Source: Cricetomys ansorgei (taxonomy: Eukaryota > Chordata > Mammalia > Rodentia > Nesomyidae). Taken from it: a stretch of 64,000 bases of DNA. The notes beneath the pieces were generated by a model. The model was not told where the DNA came from. It was given only the letters and a program-made list of their open reading frames with translations, and made no database searches. Every line of letters starts with the position of its first letter. The stretch's first letter is position 1. The translations under genes were made by a program, and so were the position numbers. The stretch spans positions 13,157,501 to 13,221,500 of the forward strand of contig JAMJFZ010000320.1 in assembly GCA_026225945.1 (NCBI GenBank), given 5' to 3'. Of this stretch, positions 46,783 to 58,465 are shown one piece after another.

Positions 46783-48177
46783 GAATAAGAGATGATACAG
46801 GATCTGGGAAGAGAGGAGAGAAAGATTGGGGAAGGGAAAGGGAAGTAGGGAGGATGGGAAATGAAGGGAGGAGGGGACAGGAAGGAAATTAAATTGAAGG
46901 GAGGGGAAATCAGAAAGGCGGAGAAGGGAAGGGAAAATCAGAAAGGAGAAGTTTTACATTGTAGTGAGGGAATGATTTGACAGACTTGCTTCAGATTTGA
47001 ATGTATGTGAGTACACATGATCTATGTCCAAATGTGAAATTATCTTCCACTGTTAGTCGTGGTCAGAAAGTCCCCCAAACCGTATGCTAGACTCTGTCTT
47101 ATTTGTGCGCATTAATCCCTATTAGGACATCTTCATGCTCTGTCTACACCTGCTCCCGACTCTGGTAAACAGTGATTGCTTTTAGAAAACCAACCCCAAA
47201 TTTGCGAAGTTTGAGAGATCCTACGTGAGTTACCCCTCTCTTCTTCACCTGTATCCACATCTCCAAGTTCTCAACACCTTGAACTTGATTTAAGCACAAG
47301 AAATCAGATGCCCTTGACAAATGTCATCTGGATACGCACTATTCTACTCTCTGAGTCGCGCAGCGTACTTGTGAAACTGTTCCTGTTCGGTGACATCCTC
47401 TCTGGGTAGAAGTGTCTCCTACGGGGCAGCACTGTTTCCTATAAACCCTCAAATTCCTTGAATATGGACGTGCTCAGACCCAGGCAATTTCTCTCTCTGA
47501 GCTTCATTTCAGTACCTTTCTCCAAGCAGGCAACTCTCAAGGGGAGTCGGAGTCCCAGCATTCACAGCATTTTGCTCTAAATCAGGATTGTTCCGCTTGT
47601 AGCTGACTGTTTCACTTTATGCACAGACCACACCTCACAGACAAGGTGAGCATAAGGCAGGCCACAGGGAGCCTGACTGAGTGCCTAGTAAAGAAAATAG
47701 CTGACAGTTTAGTCTCCCAAAGTGATGAGGACCGTGGGCTTGATGGAATTGTAGACCTTGGTCAGGAATCGCCGGCACCATTACAAAGAAATGATGGTGG
47801 GTTAGATCTTTAGTGGAGATAAACTTTGCCAGCAGTCCATCAAAGATATTTGCCTTCGTCCACCATTCACTTAATGGCTAGGAAGTAAAAGTCAGCAGGA
47901 GGCACGATTTGTGTTTTGTGAACGATGCTCAGCATAATCAGCTTGGCTGGCCTGACCTCAAGGGCAGAGAACAGGAATCCCAGAGGCTACTTCTTCACAG
48001 TGTTTCTGATCAAACTGGAGAGAATCATGGGGATGAGAGATGGGGAGGGACCCGGGGCTTCCACATCTGTTTTTTATTGCCACCTCACCAGGGATGTTCA
48101 TGGTTGAATTATGTCCAACACCACATTCCTAGATTGAAATCCTGACACTACCTCAGAATGCACCTTTCTTCATTTTT
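46783..48177. other. Stretch without gene
   Basis: A GGGAAA-rich purine tract occupies about 46,805-46,950; the rest shows no repeat or exon. Confidence 0.5.
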
Positions 48178-48392
48178 TTTTGTCTTGTGATAGACTCTCT
48201 GCTCTAGGCTTGCCTTGAGCTTGCTGTGTAGAAGAGAATAACCATCAGTTTCCGATCTTGCCTCCACCTCCAGATGGCTGAGACTACAGGTGTACATCAT
48301 CACACCCAACCTGTATGGTACTAGAGACTGAACATGGGCTGCATGCATAAGAGGCAAACACTCTGCCAATTTATGTACATCTTCAGCACCTA
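48178..48392 (-). repeat. B4-like SINE (antisense, old)
   Basis: An antisense B1-like part ('gctctaggcttgccttgagc', 'ctgagactacaggtgtacat', 'catcacacccaacc') is followed by an antisense tRNA-like head ('actagagactgaacatgggc', 'aaacactctgccaattta'), the B4 order in antisense. Confidence 0.7.
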
Positions 48393-48814
48393 GACTATTA
48401 AAACGCAGTAAAGTAATTGCGGTGGACCGTAATTCAACATGATTAGAGTCTTTCAAAAGGGGCGATTCTGCAAATAGAGGCACGGCCTAGAAGGATCGTA
48501 TGGGAAGACGGTGCCATAGACAAGAAGTTACTAAAGGCTAAGAAACAGACCTGGGATTGATCCTTCCCCAGGCCTTCACAGGGAGCATAACTCTACCCTC
48601 CAGAGTTGTGACAAAATAGATTGTTGTGGACGCCACTCCATATGTGGTACTTTGTAAATACACTCCTAGCACACCAATACAGCAGAGATAGAAGTAATAC
48701 TTCCTACTGCCAAGCACACACATGCACATGCTATGCACAGTCACATACTGCATACATACATGCTGCAAACACATGCTGCATAACGGCATCACACACACAA
48801 ATACTTTATGTTTT

Positions 48815-48930
48815 GGAGATTATATATATATATAGCTATATACTCCAGGGTAGCCTTGAACTCACAGGACTCCTGATTGAGCTTTCATAATGCCAGAATA
48901 ACAGGCTTGAGCAACCATACATGACTATTT
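48815..48930 (-). repeat. Old B1 SINE (antisense)
   Basis: 'agggtagccttgaactcaca', 'taatgccagaataacaggct', 'tgagcaaccatacatg' follow the antisense B1 end. A (TA)n run (48,821-48,833) interrupts the start. Confidence 0.6.
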
Positions 48931-49068
48931 TCATTTTTCTTAATACTTTCTAGTCACCTTTATAGTCAAATCGTGTTACCAGCAGAATTCATCTTAAACT
49001 TACTAAAATAAAACATTTCCAGAAATTGGACCCAGGAACGCTAGATTTTTTATTGTAAAGCAGCTCTG

Positions 49069-49222
49069 GCCAAATGGTGGTGGCACATACCTTTAATCGC
49101 AGCACTCTGGGGGCAGAGGCAGGCAGAGCTCTGAGTTTGAGGCTAGCCTGGTCTACAGAGTAAGTTCCAGGATAGCCAAAGCAACAAACACAGAGAAATC
49201 TTGTCTTTATTTTTTTTTTTTA
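49069..49222 (+). repeat. B1 SINE with T-rich end
   Basis: 'gccaaatggtggtggcacat', 'tttaatcgcagcactctggg', 'aggctagcctggtctacaga', 'cacagagaaatcttgtc' is a clear sense B1. Instead of a poly-A tail it ends in about 13 T (49,210-49,221) and then 'aaactaaac'. Confidence 0.88.
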
Positions 49223-51000
49223 AACTAAACTGAAAAAAGGAAAAAGAAAAAGTTCTCAATATCAAGACCATTTTTATGGTCTATATCAGAACCTCTGTCC
49301 CTACCCAACTTTCTTTTTACTGGATTTTCACAGAATGGCATGAGGAAAGAATGGAGTACCAGAATTAAGCACCCTAGGCCCAGAAAGTAAGGAGATAGGT
49401 CCAGGAGGATGGCTGACTGCTTATTACGGGCTAAATAGCAATAACAAGGGAGCTGGGAAAGACTTCTGCATTTGATGGCGATAGAAATGTAGAACAGAAG
49501 AAAAAGGAGGAGACCACAAATCCAATTAGAAATCCACAAGGGTTCGGAGACACAGCTACACTGAGTTCCTGGGGGAACAATCAGGGCCACTAATAGAATA
49601 AAATTTCCACCTGATACTGGGAATTGAAGAACTCAGAAATGACAATACTGTGCCTACACCAGGACTAAGAGACAGCACAGGTATGGTCTTCCCAGGACGT
49701 GGATGGATTTCCAAACCAACCTTTTGAATGCTCCCACAGCAACAAGAGTTTGGGATCAGATCTAATGGCAGTTCTTGGATTAAAAATAACTAAGGTAACA
49801 CTTGCCAGTATGAAGTTCTGAACCCGTATTTAAGTCTGGTACCCATGGGGCAGAGCACAGAGAGGTTGCTGTTTGTGCCTGGAGTGCTGTTCAGTTATGC
49901 ACCCCATGGATGTCAGATAAATACTGGTTGGCAATCTGATTTAACCCCTTCAACCAAAAGTTGAGCTCCTCTGCATTCTCTGTAATTACTCCAGGTACAT
50001 TGGAACGGAAGGAGGTCTGGGGTAGGAGGCTTCTCCCATCTCTATTTCCCTGCAAGAAGTCCTCCAGTGCTTATAAATATTCTGATCAAAACCTGCATCA
50101 AAGAGACACAGATTTCCATAGCTCCAGTTTCCTTGATGATCAGAGATTGGATCAAAGGGAACACACATCCCCACATTTCCAGGTTTCTTTTCATTCCTGA
50201 TTTAGAGGTCAGAAAGGACTGCATTTTCATATTTTCTCCATGTGCACTTATACAGAGAGAAATATATCTTACCTTTTTTCTTTAACCTAACAAAGTCTAT
50301 TTCACTTAAAGGTGAAAATAACTTTTATTTCCAATTGATACTTGAAATAAAAGAAGCACTGTAAGTCTTCATATTGCACACAACAGTCTATTAAATTTTA
50401 AATCTCAGTGTCTAATTTTAAAATAGTATTTAAGATTTCAATTGCACCTTAGATATCTGCGAGGGATGAAAATGAATTCTCTCCTTTTAATTAAAAATGT
50501 TCTAAAATCTCTCTCAATACTGACTCCCCTTCTCAGTTGCTTAATTGATGATGGCTAGGTTAAGCTTGAAGACTTTAACTGTTGACTTTGCTCTCAATAT
50601 TTTCATGTCATTTCTTTCTGCTTTAGTCTTAAAGGACCAGAAGTAAGAATACATACTGGGAACATAAGTAATTTCCCTAACAACTTCGTGTGAATTGAAG
50701 AAATTAAGGCATGCTGTTGTATTTGTTTGCAAGCTTACCTGAGATTATAATGTCAATGATTCTGCCTTCCTTCTCTGAAGGTGCTATTGACCCTAAAACA
50801 ATCTTATTACAGATTTTAAAGAAAGTGCCTACGCAGAAAATAAGTAAGCTATTTTGCTTCACAGGCTCAATTAGATAAAGGACTCAGAATACATTTAAAT
50901 ACATTAAACAATTTGATTCCAGTAACAATTTATCGACTGCAGTGTAATGAAATACAAATTTCTTAATACCTAAAGAGCGATGACTCATTCCATTATTCAA
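49223..51000. other. Repeat-poor stretch, part possibly conserved
   Basis: No repeat recognised. The 121-codon minus frame at 49225-49590 matches nothing I know. At 50,290-51,000 the sequence is AT-rich with a near-palindrome TTTCAC-N6-GTGAAA (50300-50317). Confidence 0.4.
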
Positions 51001-51165
51001 GGGATTGCTAAAGCTTTCCCGAGGAGGAGGGAAGAACGGGGAAGCAGGAAGGAAGGGGAGGGAGAATAGAAGAAAGAGAAAGGGAGGAGAGCAGAGGAGA
51101 GTGAGATGGAAGGATGGGTAAGGAGAGAAGATCGAGGAGGAGAGAGGGAGGAAGGAGACCACACT
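51001..51165. repeat. Polypurine tract (GGA/GA-rich)
   Basis: Roughly 150 bases of almost pure G and A on the plus strand. It produces the Ser/Pro/Leu-rich middle of the 176-codon minus frame, the longest frame of the window, which is therefore not a gene. Confidence 0.9.
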
Positions 51166-52564
51166 GTTACTTTCCAAAGCTTCCGGAACAAGGTTACTGA
51201 ATCCGATGGCATCTGATGCTCTTCTGACTTTTGTGCAACAAAGCCACCCCCCTACACGTGCATCAGTCTGCCCTCCCAGATGTTGGGTTCTAGGGTTTTT
51301 TTTTTTTTTCCTTTGAAAGCTGGAATTTCTAGGGCTTTCTCTCATCTCCCCTTGTGGTGCTAACCTGATCTCCAGCTTTCCCAAGGAAGAGAGCTTACCA
51401 CCCTCACCCGCCACGAGAGCAGAGAGTTCCAGGATTGCCGCTCTGCCAGGTTGTTTCTCTAGCTTTAGAGAGGATTCTCTTAAAGTGTCCTAACAGTTCC
51501 CTGTGTGGAGACTCAGGGCTGAGCAGCCCAGCACAGTCCTTGAACTCCCCCTCTGCTCCCTGCATAGCCTACAGGCATCTCTCCTCCACCTCCTCAGCAT
51601 TGTCGGGAGCACCTCTGCCTCCTGCCCCTGGAGCCCTAGTTCTCTGTACCTCCCACCCGTGACGGACATCTTGGTCCAATCTCTCCCTTCTTAAATACTT
51701 CTACAGCTCTGGTTCTCATGACCTCATCATCATGGCTGAGAAAGCTTCCTTGATGGCCACATACACACTCTTACAAACCATCGACATGTCTTTCTTTTTT
51801 TACTGAAATATAACTTTCCTGTGGTAGTGATGAATGGATGTATTTTGGTTACCATAATCAACATACACAGATTCCTAATTAACGTATGCATTTACCAAGA
51901 TTCCCAGCATCAAGGTGCAAACTCGGAAGCTTTCCAGCATCCCACAAAATGATCTCTCACCAAGTCGAAACACTGTGACTTGTTTTGCCCAGTTATCAAC
52001 ATGGGAATATGCTGAACATGAAACCTTCTCTACCCAACGCGTGTGGCAGTGGGTGGCTACCTAAGGTTGCCTGGGTTTGGACATTCCTTCTTCACAGTCT
52101 TCTCTCCACGTGGCTCAATGCTAACAGTCCTAATTTTCTCATGTCCTTCTGTGTGGAGCAGACCCTCTCCTTCTGCATGGGAACAGCAGGCAAGACCTCC
52201 CGGGGTGGATAACCAGCTGGTACTTCTCCAGAAAGCCTTTTCTTACTCTTCTGTTGTCTTGGTACACTGTAACCAAAGCTGTCCTCAGATTTGCGGTCCT
52301 CTTACCTGAGTCTCCTGAGTTCTGAGATCATGGTGTCTGCTGCCACACTCAGGCAGAAGCATTTTTCAGGTACCACTGTCTGTCACTCATCTATCAAGAC
52401 CCTGCTGTGTGCCGCCCCACAGGGCACCCAGAGGAGAATAGGAATGGCGGCAACGCAGTAAATCCGACATGTAGAGAACGATCCCAGTGGGAAATAAGGC
52501 CAGGTTGGCAGAGGTCAGAGATCATGCCTGAGATGGCAGTGTCCACAGCAGCGGGAGGGTATCC
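51166..52564. other. Stretch without gene
   Basis: C-rich and pyrimidine-rich around 51,480-51,690; no repeat or exon recognised with confidence. Confidence 0.45.
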
Positions 52565-53000
52565 CCCTTCCTAATTAGACCCCTGCTACGTGTTCAGTGT
52601 TATGCTGTACACTGGAGATGCAACAGTGAAGAATGGCAAAATCTCAGAGGGTTTATATTCTGGGGAGAAAAGTTAACAGAACTACAGGGTAGTTGTTAGT
52701 GTTGAAATCGTTGGAGGGCGGGAGAAGATGAGCAACCAGCTGGGTGAGCACGTTTGCTGTAAATGAAGTGGCAGCTCGCCCTTCTTGGGAGGTAGCACAG
52801 GCAAAAAGATGCCAGGATACCAGTCTTGTGGTTGTCCAGGGGAGGAGCATGATGGGGTAGGGGGGATAGTTTCTACAAAGGTCCTGAATAAGAAACAGAG
52901 AACTGACCAGCATGGCTGGCATGGGATGAGTTGGGGCAGAAGAAGGAACGGGTAAGGTAGAGAACAGAGACACTGGGCTGTGTTCAGGCTATGCAAATAT
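52565..53000 (-). repeat. L2 LINE 3' region (antisense)
   Basis: 'ctacgtgttcagtgttatgc' and 'ctggagatgcaacagtgaag' followed by 'ggtttatattctggggagaa' parallel the antisense L2 3' end (ctactatgtgcc..., ggggatacagcagtgaac, cttacattctagtgggg). Confidence 0.6.
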
Positions 53001-53065
53001 AGTGTCGCCGAGTAAGGAGATGGCACAGCCTTTACTTTATAATCACAACCACTACAGTGTCCTTA

Positions 53066-53111
53066 CCCCCCCCCCCCCCGTGTGTGTATGAGAGAGAGAA
53101 CGAGAGAGAAA
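53066..53111. repeat. (C)14, (TG)n and (GA)n compound simple repeat
   Basis: Fourteen C at 53066-53079 are followed by GTGTGTGT and then GA units to about 53,110. Confidence 0.95.
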
Positions 53112-53152
53112 TTTCACTGTTAGAAATCCACATTTTCTGCTTCTATAGACCA

Positions 53153-53200
53153 TTTCTACCTAGATTATGAGCTACTTTTCTACCTAGATTATGAGCTACT
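53153..53200. repeat. Perfect 24-bp tandem duplication
   Basis: Two identical 24-base units (53153-53176 and 53177-53200), each beginning tttctacctag. Perfect identity implies a recent event. Confidence 0.97.
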
Positions 53201-53764
53201 TGGGCACAGAAAATAGCTCCTATTTTTATTTCTAACATTCGAAAATACTATACCAGCAAGAGCAAACATACACACCTCTTAATCTCTCACACCCACTGGG
53301 TCCACGGCACAAGCCCTTTCTAACCTTACTAACCTTTCCAGAGTTCTGAAGTCTTGCGCACATCAAAGGCCTACTGCGATCCGTTGTCGTTTTCCCCAAC
53401 TTCGCTTAGAGCGGTGGTCAGTCAGTCACACATCAAACCGTGAAGGTGTAGCACCCTCCTCCACGGGGAGACTCTGTCTACACTGCATCCACAGCTGTGA
53501 GCCCCATAGCATGGATAACACACAGCAGCAAGGATGGTGATGTGCTAACTGTGCGGCAGGACTTATAAAACGCCCTTCGAGAAAAGAGAGGAAGAGATGC
53601 ATTTCCGTTCCTCGGCACCCGCTAGTGGTGCGGTTACGGACTATGAGAACAACTCACTCTAATTGCCAACAGTCTGCTCCAGCACAAACGGGAAACAAAA
53701 TATGTCCTAGATGTACAAGTCCTGTGTCAGAAGTTCTTAAGTGTAACCCGAGGAACACAAATAT
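53201..53764. other. Stretch without gene
   Basis: No repeat or exon recognised; slightly higher CpG content around 53,340-53,640. Confidence 0.45.
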
Positions 53765-54180
53765 CCATTCATTTGCTTGGTTGGCATTTTCTTGAGGCCA
53801 TGCTACGTGCTAAAATCAGAAACAATGGCGGACAATATAGACTTAATCACTAACATAAGGAAACTTCCATTGATTAAGCCGTCATATAAAATTGCCACCA
53901 TGACGGGTATTATGAACGGAAGGTCCATTGACTGTGAGAGCTTGTGGAAAGCAAACGTGGCCAGTCCAGTGAAGACTTGCCCGAGAAAGTAAGACTAGAG
54001 CTGGAACTTGCAGGATAGATGGCAAAATGGGAGGGTTCCAGGGAGAGGGAATGACCCACGCAAAGGCCCTGAGTTATGAGCACATAGCAAAGGCATGGCG
54101 AGATCACCACACTCTGCTCATGAAAGCTGAGTATGGGGTAATGGAGGAGGACTGCGTGGGAGCAGCTGGTGGGAGACCTG
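53765..54180 (-). repeat. L2 LINE 3' region (antisense)
   Basis: 'ttcatttgcttggttggcat', 'catgctacgtgctaaaat', then 'ttccagggagagggaatgac' and 'cgcaaaggccctgagttatg' are antisense L2 landmarks in the correct order. Confidence 0.65.
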
Positions 54181-55262
54181 ATGGAAGTATGGATTCGTGT
54201 CCCTCTATCATCCCGTTCCTGGCCGGACCTTCTAGATCTGCAGTCCCCAGAGCTGAGTTTCAGTTAACCCTCAGCATGCGACTGTAGCTGCCTCATCTAT
54301 GCACAGGGTAATAAAATGGGACTCCAGAAATGAACAAGTAATAAACACATCTGAGGGTGTCTGTGAGCTACTGCGATGAGGATGAGGACCAGACCAGGGA
54401 AAGTGGGGTGTGAAGGGGTGGATCCCTTATCAGGAGGAGCTGTTGGCTCTCCTTCCTGATGCTGTACCACACACCCAAACATCATACAGCGCCGGCCTTG
54501 CTCTTAAGAGTTGGCAAAATATTATTTCTTTTGAAAAGCATATAATCAGGTCTATTATTATGACTATTACTTACAGCTAAAATTAATATTTTGAGAAAAA
54601 TGGCAGTGATTTCAATGAAAAGGCGACACTGAGGGGGGCTTATGTGCCTTATGGAATCTTGGATTATTTGAACATTACTACTTTTTGCTAATGGACAATC
54701 ACTCTGATTTAGCTTACAAAACACCGAGCAATCAGTGTAAGAACGACTTAGTTATCTCAGTCTTGAAGTTTCCCTGTGTGATGAATCCGAGACCCTGATG
54801 ATATTTATTCATTACATTTTTAATGATATATCAGGTTACCATAGCAATTCTGGTTCCCTGGAAACTTCTTTCTCTCAACACACATTTATTGTGTGCAGCA
54901 TTAACAGCCCGATTCCATTGTTCGAGCTGTCTCATTAGCTCCAGTAATCTGAAGCTGTCTCAAAATGTTAAGCAGTGGCAATATATTAAAAAATACTTAT
55001 TGAGGAATAACATTTATTTAAGGAAACAGCTCACCTTCAAATCACCCTTGCTCCACAAGGTTTTCATTGACCCTGCAAGCCACTATCTTTATTAAGTGTG
55101 AGCATAGCTAAGGGATTATGTCATTCATTGTAATAATTAAGTATATACTCTTTTATAGAGTCTGTCCAGCGATTAGTTTATATTGGTCTTTCATTTCCTT
55201 AGAGATTACGCTTTCTATAAATTAGAAGCTGTTATACGCTGGGCTGTGTTTCCCACAAGCAT
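54181..55262. other. Repeat-free AT-rich stretch, best candidate conserved enhancer
   Basis: No transposon recognised. 54,560-55,240 is dense in ATTA/TAAT words and holds two adjacent RFX X-box-like motifs (54835-54848 and 54853-54865), a SOX-type ccattgttc (54915-54923), and a direct repeat agctgtctca (54925-54934 and 54953-54962). The 90-codon frame at 54823-55095 resembles no known protein. Regulatory function is inference. Confidence 0.35.
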
Positions 55263-55628
55263 GTTGAAGCTAGTTACTGCTCTCATTGCTGAGATAAAAT
55301 ACCTGACAAAAGCAACTCAAGGAAAGAAGGGTTTCTTTTGGCTCACAGTTTAAGGATGCAGTCATCCACGGCAGGTGGAAATGGGAGGCAACAGGTCACG
55401 TTGCATCCACACTCAGACAGCAGTGGGAGATGAGTGTACGTGCTGGACCCATGTTCTCCTTTCTATGCAGTCTGGTGCTCAGCCTGTGGGATGGTGTCAA
55501 CCAAAGTTAGGGTGTGTCCCCCTACCTCATTTAACCTGACCTAGAAACTCTCTCAAAGACACACTGGGGATTTGTGTTCTAGGCCAGTCTATATCCTTTT
55601 GAGCTGACAATTATGTTAACCATCCCCC
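55263..55628 (-). mobile_element. MT-type MaLR LTR (antisense)
   Basis: Complement of an MT LTR: 'aatacctgacaaaagcaact', 'tttcttttggctcacagttt', 'cagcctgtgggatggtgtca', 'tttaacctgacctagaaact', and the far end 'gagctgacaattatgttaac'. Solo and non-coding. Confidence 0.85.
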
Positions 55629-55979
55629 CAGCTGAATGTGAACATGGCTTTATTTGAAAACTGCGTCTTTCAGGTGGCAGGGTCAAGTTAAAATAAGTTT
55701 ACTAAGGTGAGTTCGAGCCCGATATGACTGTGTACTTACAAGAAAGTGATACATTGGACACAAGAAACATATATAGGAAGATGGAGAAGGTGGGGGTGAA
55801 ACACAGAGACATGACACATGAGGGCAGTGGGTAGGGGCTGCTTCTATAAGCCAAGGAACTCCAAGGATCACCAGCAACCCAAGAGCTGGGTATAAGGTCT
55901 GGAGTAGATTTGCTTACACAGCCAACAACTTGGACTCACACTTCTTTTTTGTAATTAAAATTTTTTATATTTATTTATC

Positions 55980-55984
<5 letters not shown>
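55629..55984. other. Stretch without gene
   Basis: No repeat recognised; an AAG/GTGAGT donor-like site sits at 55704-55712. Confidence 0.45.
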
Positions 55985-56023
<39 letters not shown>

Positions 56024-56183
56024 GGGTATTGATTGAGTGTACATGTGTGTTTACTATTGCATGAATGCAAAAGTTAGAGGACAACTTGTGAAAGCTAGTT
56101 CTCTCTTCTAGTATGAGGGGATTGAACTCAGGGATTGAACTTCTTGAAAGGTTCCTTTATTAACTGAGCCATCTGACTCTGAA
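55985..56183 (-). repeat. B3-like SINE (antisense) with (GT)n tail
   Basis: (GT)n at 55985-56020 is the antisense tail. 'gcaaaagttagaggacaact', 'gattgaactcagggattgaa' and 'taactgagccatctgactc' follow the antisense B3 body and tRNA-like head. Confidence 0.75.
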
Positions 56184-56384
56184 CTTAGACTTTTACTGAC
56201 TAGAACTATAAAGCAACAAGTTTCTATTGGCTAAGCAACCCAGCTTGCGGGAGTTTGTTATAACAACCTCATCAAGAAATCAACACTACTGAATTAATGT
56301 GTGTGCTCATGCTTGAATACAATAATTTCTATTATTAAATCAAACCATTTTACCACAGTGTTCTTCAATCAGTAGTAATTCATC

Positions 56385-56510
56385 CACTTGCTCATTTATC
56401 TATTCTACAAACACCGACGATCACATCTGTCAGGCAAGGCTTTGCCAGGCACGGGTGTGAAGGTAGGGGTATGAAGTGAATAAAGAGCTGCTTCCTCTGG
56501 GTCCTAGCAA
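56385..56510 (-). repeat. Possible L2 LINE 3' end (antisense)
   Basis: 'catttatctattctacaaac' and 'gctttgccaggcacgggtgt' recall the antisense L2 terminus (tcattcaacaaatattt..., gtgccaggcactg). Weak. Confidence 0.35.
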
Positions 56511-56562
56511 GCATTTCTTTCTTTGTGACTATTGTCTAACAAAATGTACGCTAGCCATTTGG

Positions 56563-56720
56563 AATGAACTTCCTCACTTAATCCTTAGCACAGCCAAGAA
56601 ATTGTTGTTACAAGTTTTCAGAAAAAGATGAAGTCATTGAGTTTAGCAATTTAAGAAAATGGCTAAAGACAACAATAGTCTTACTCTAGGCACTAGAATT
56701 GTTGGATTTTGAAGTCAATG
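56563..56720 (-). repeat. MIR SINE
   Basis: Antisense MIR: 'cctcacttaatccttagcac', 'gtttagcaatttaagaaaat', and a decayed core. Moderate divergence. Confidence 0.55.
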
Positions 56721-58148
56721 GAAATTCCTCTACTTCATTATAACTCTTTGACGTGCTGGAGTCACAGGAATCCCAGTGATTCTAGGCAGACACCTGGTTA
56801 AGAGACTGAAGTAAAACACTATTGGTATTCATGAAAGGAAGACAATTGGTAGAATCAGAATTAAAGAGGGAGGTTCCTTTGTAATACACAGTGGGGGATT
56901 ACACTTCCAGAGGCAGAAAAGGGTAAAATGATTATAGATACTGAAAATAGTGGGAATGTAAAAAGCCTCTCCTATGACAGATTTCTCAGAAGCGTGAGAC
57001 TGATACAATGATATTCTAGAAGAATCTATAATAATGTAAGACCAGGTATGGAGGAGCTGGTACAATGTGTTTGAATTTTATTTGGAATGAAACAGTGACC
57101 CATTAGAATAATTCGAACAGAAGAGTTTGCTATAAAGATTAATTAGGATGTATATTCAACAAAAAAGATCGTTATAATAGTGGAAAGGCAATGAATTGAA
57201 CATGGATGGAGACATAAGAATGCAGCAGGGATCCTAAGCTGTGAAAGAATATCGCCTGAGAGAGAGGATCATGATGTGTTTGTGTGGCTGTAGGGCAGTT
57301 AGGCTGCTACCACCTGAGGGGAAATCGGGAGGGCAGGATGGCTTTTGAAAGAACTGAGGTGGCCATGTATCAGCAAGGCAGTTGGAAATGTAGAATTTGG
57401 AGACAGAACAGACAAGAGCTAATGATGCGAATTATGAAATAAAATACACTAAGGTGATCGCGGAAGTCACTCCTATGAACAAGACTGTCATGGGAAAGAC
57501 AAGCGACGGGATGCCAAAGAGGAAGAAAGCAGCTGACGCCTCATTATTTCACACAATTCTCGGCATGCAGCAAACAGCAACCAATGTTTTGCATTGCACT
57601 AACAGGAGTGAGGAGGAAAAAAGAGGGGGCAGGCAACTAACTAAAGGGGCTGGAGACGAGAAGGACACGGAGGCATCAAGGAAGGAAGACACGTGTAAGT
57701 TGTGCAGACATCAGGGTACTTGAGCCCGAGAAAAGATAAGGATGATTAAAAAGAGGAAGAGAAAGAGTGTGATCGTAAGTTTGGAGGACGTAGACTGAGA
57801 CCACTAGGGCCCGGGGGCCCTAGAGAGGTCATCAGAGCTGAAACAAGCAAACTTCAGGACGTTGGAAGCCAGCAGCATCGATGTTACTTTTAAGAGGGTG
57901 CTTATCGGAAGACAGTGGAAAGGAGAAACAGAGACAGGAAACCAGTGTGTTCTAGGTGTTGATTTTCCAAGAGACGGATTCCTAGTGGCAGAAGTCTGGA
58001 TTCTGTTTCGCTGAGTGACTGTGGAAAAAAATGATATGGAGTTACTAGTGAGTAAAAACAGTTGGCTAATTGCTTCCTAAACTGAATCGTTTCTCGATGA
58101 GGTGAGCTGAGGGCGGACATCCATGGAGGTAGGATCTAAGACAACGTT
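56721..58148. other. Stretch without gene, perhaps partly degraded L2
   Basis: The plus strand is purine-rich at 57,190-58,130 in the manner of antisense L2, but I cannot align it confidently. The 108-codon frame 57397-57723 (+) resembles no known protein. It contains the 20-bp palindrome at 57804-57823. Confidence 0.35.
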
Positions 58149-58465
58149 TGTTGTAGAAGTTTATTTTTAGTCATGTATAAATTATTTGTTTTGTGCACTG
58201 TTGGGTGAGGGGCTGCCTAGACCTTGGCATTTTGTATTGTCTACAGGTGTTAGATTTATGTGGGGATGTTTGGTTGGTCATGATCTGCACCTGCTGTCAG
58301 TAGCACACCTGAGGAGTTCTGAATCAATAAAAACACCTGAGTTCAGACGCTCAGGGTTCCACTGCCATGACGGTGGTTCCCTCTGCTGAGGTCTGACAGG
58401 GTTTGCACATATGAGAATGCCTCCTTGTCATCCTTGATAAGCCACCACAGCAGCATACTACTACA
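58149..58465 (+). mobile_element. LTR-like element, copy 1 (possible ERVK-type solo LTR)
   Basis: Starts TGTTGTAGAAG and ends ACTACTACA (TG...CA), 317 bp, with an AATAAA signal at 58326-58331 and 6-base flanks aacgtt/aacatt that could be a decayed target duplication. It shares most of its length with copy 2 at 61,651. Upstream and downstream sequences of the two copies differ, which sets the boundaries. I cannot name the family. No coding capacity. Confidence 0.65.

Noticed and set aside
49225..49590. 121-codon minus-strand frame with hydrophobic segments as a membrane protein
   Set aside because: Hydrophobicity follows from T-rich codons; there is no family resemblance and one end runs into the T-rich end of a B1.
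50884..51414. 176-codon minus-strand frame as a gene
   Set aside because: Its core is the translation of a polypurine tract (Ser, Pro, Leu and Phe runs); no domain or homology is recognisable.
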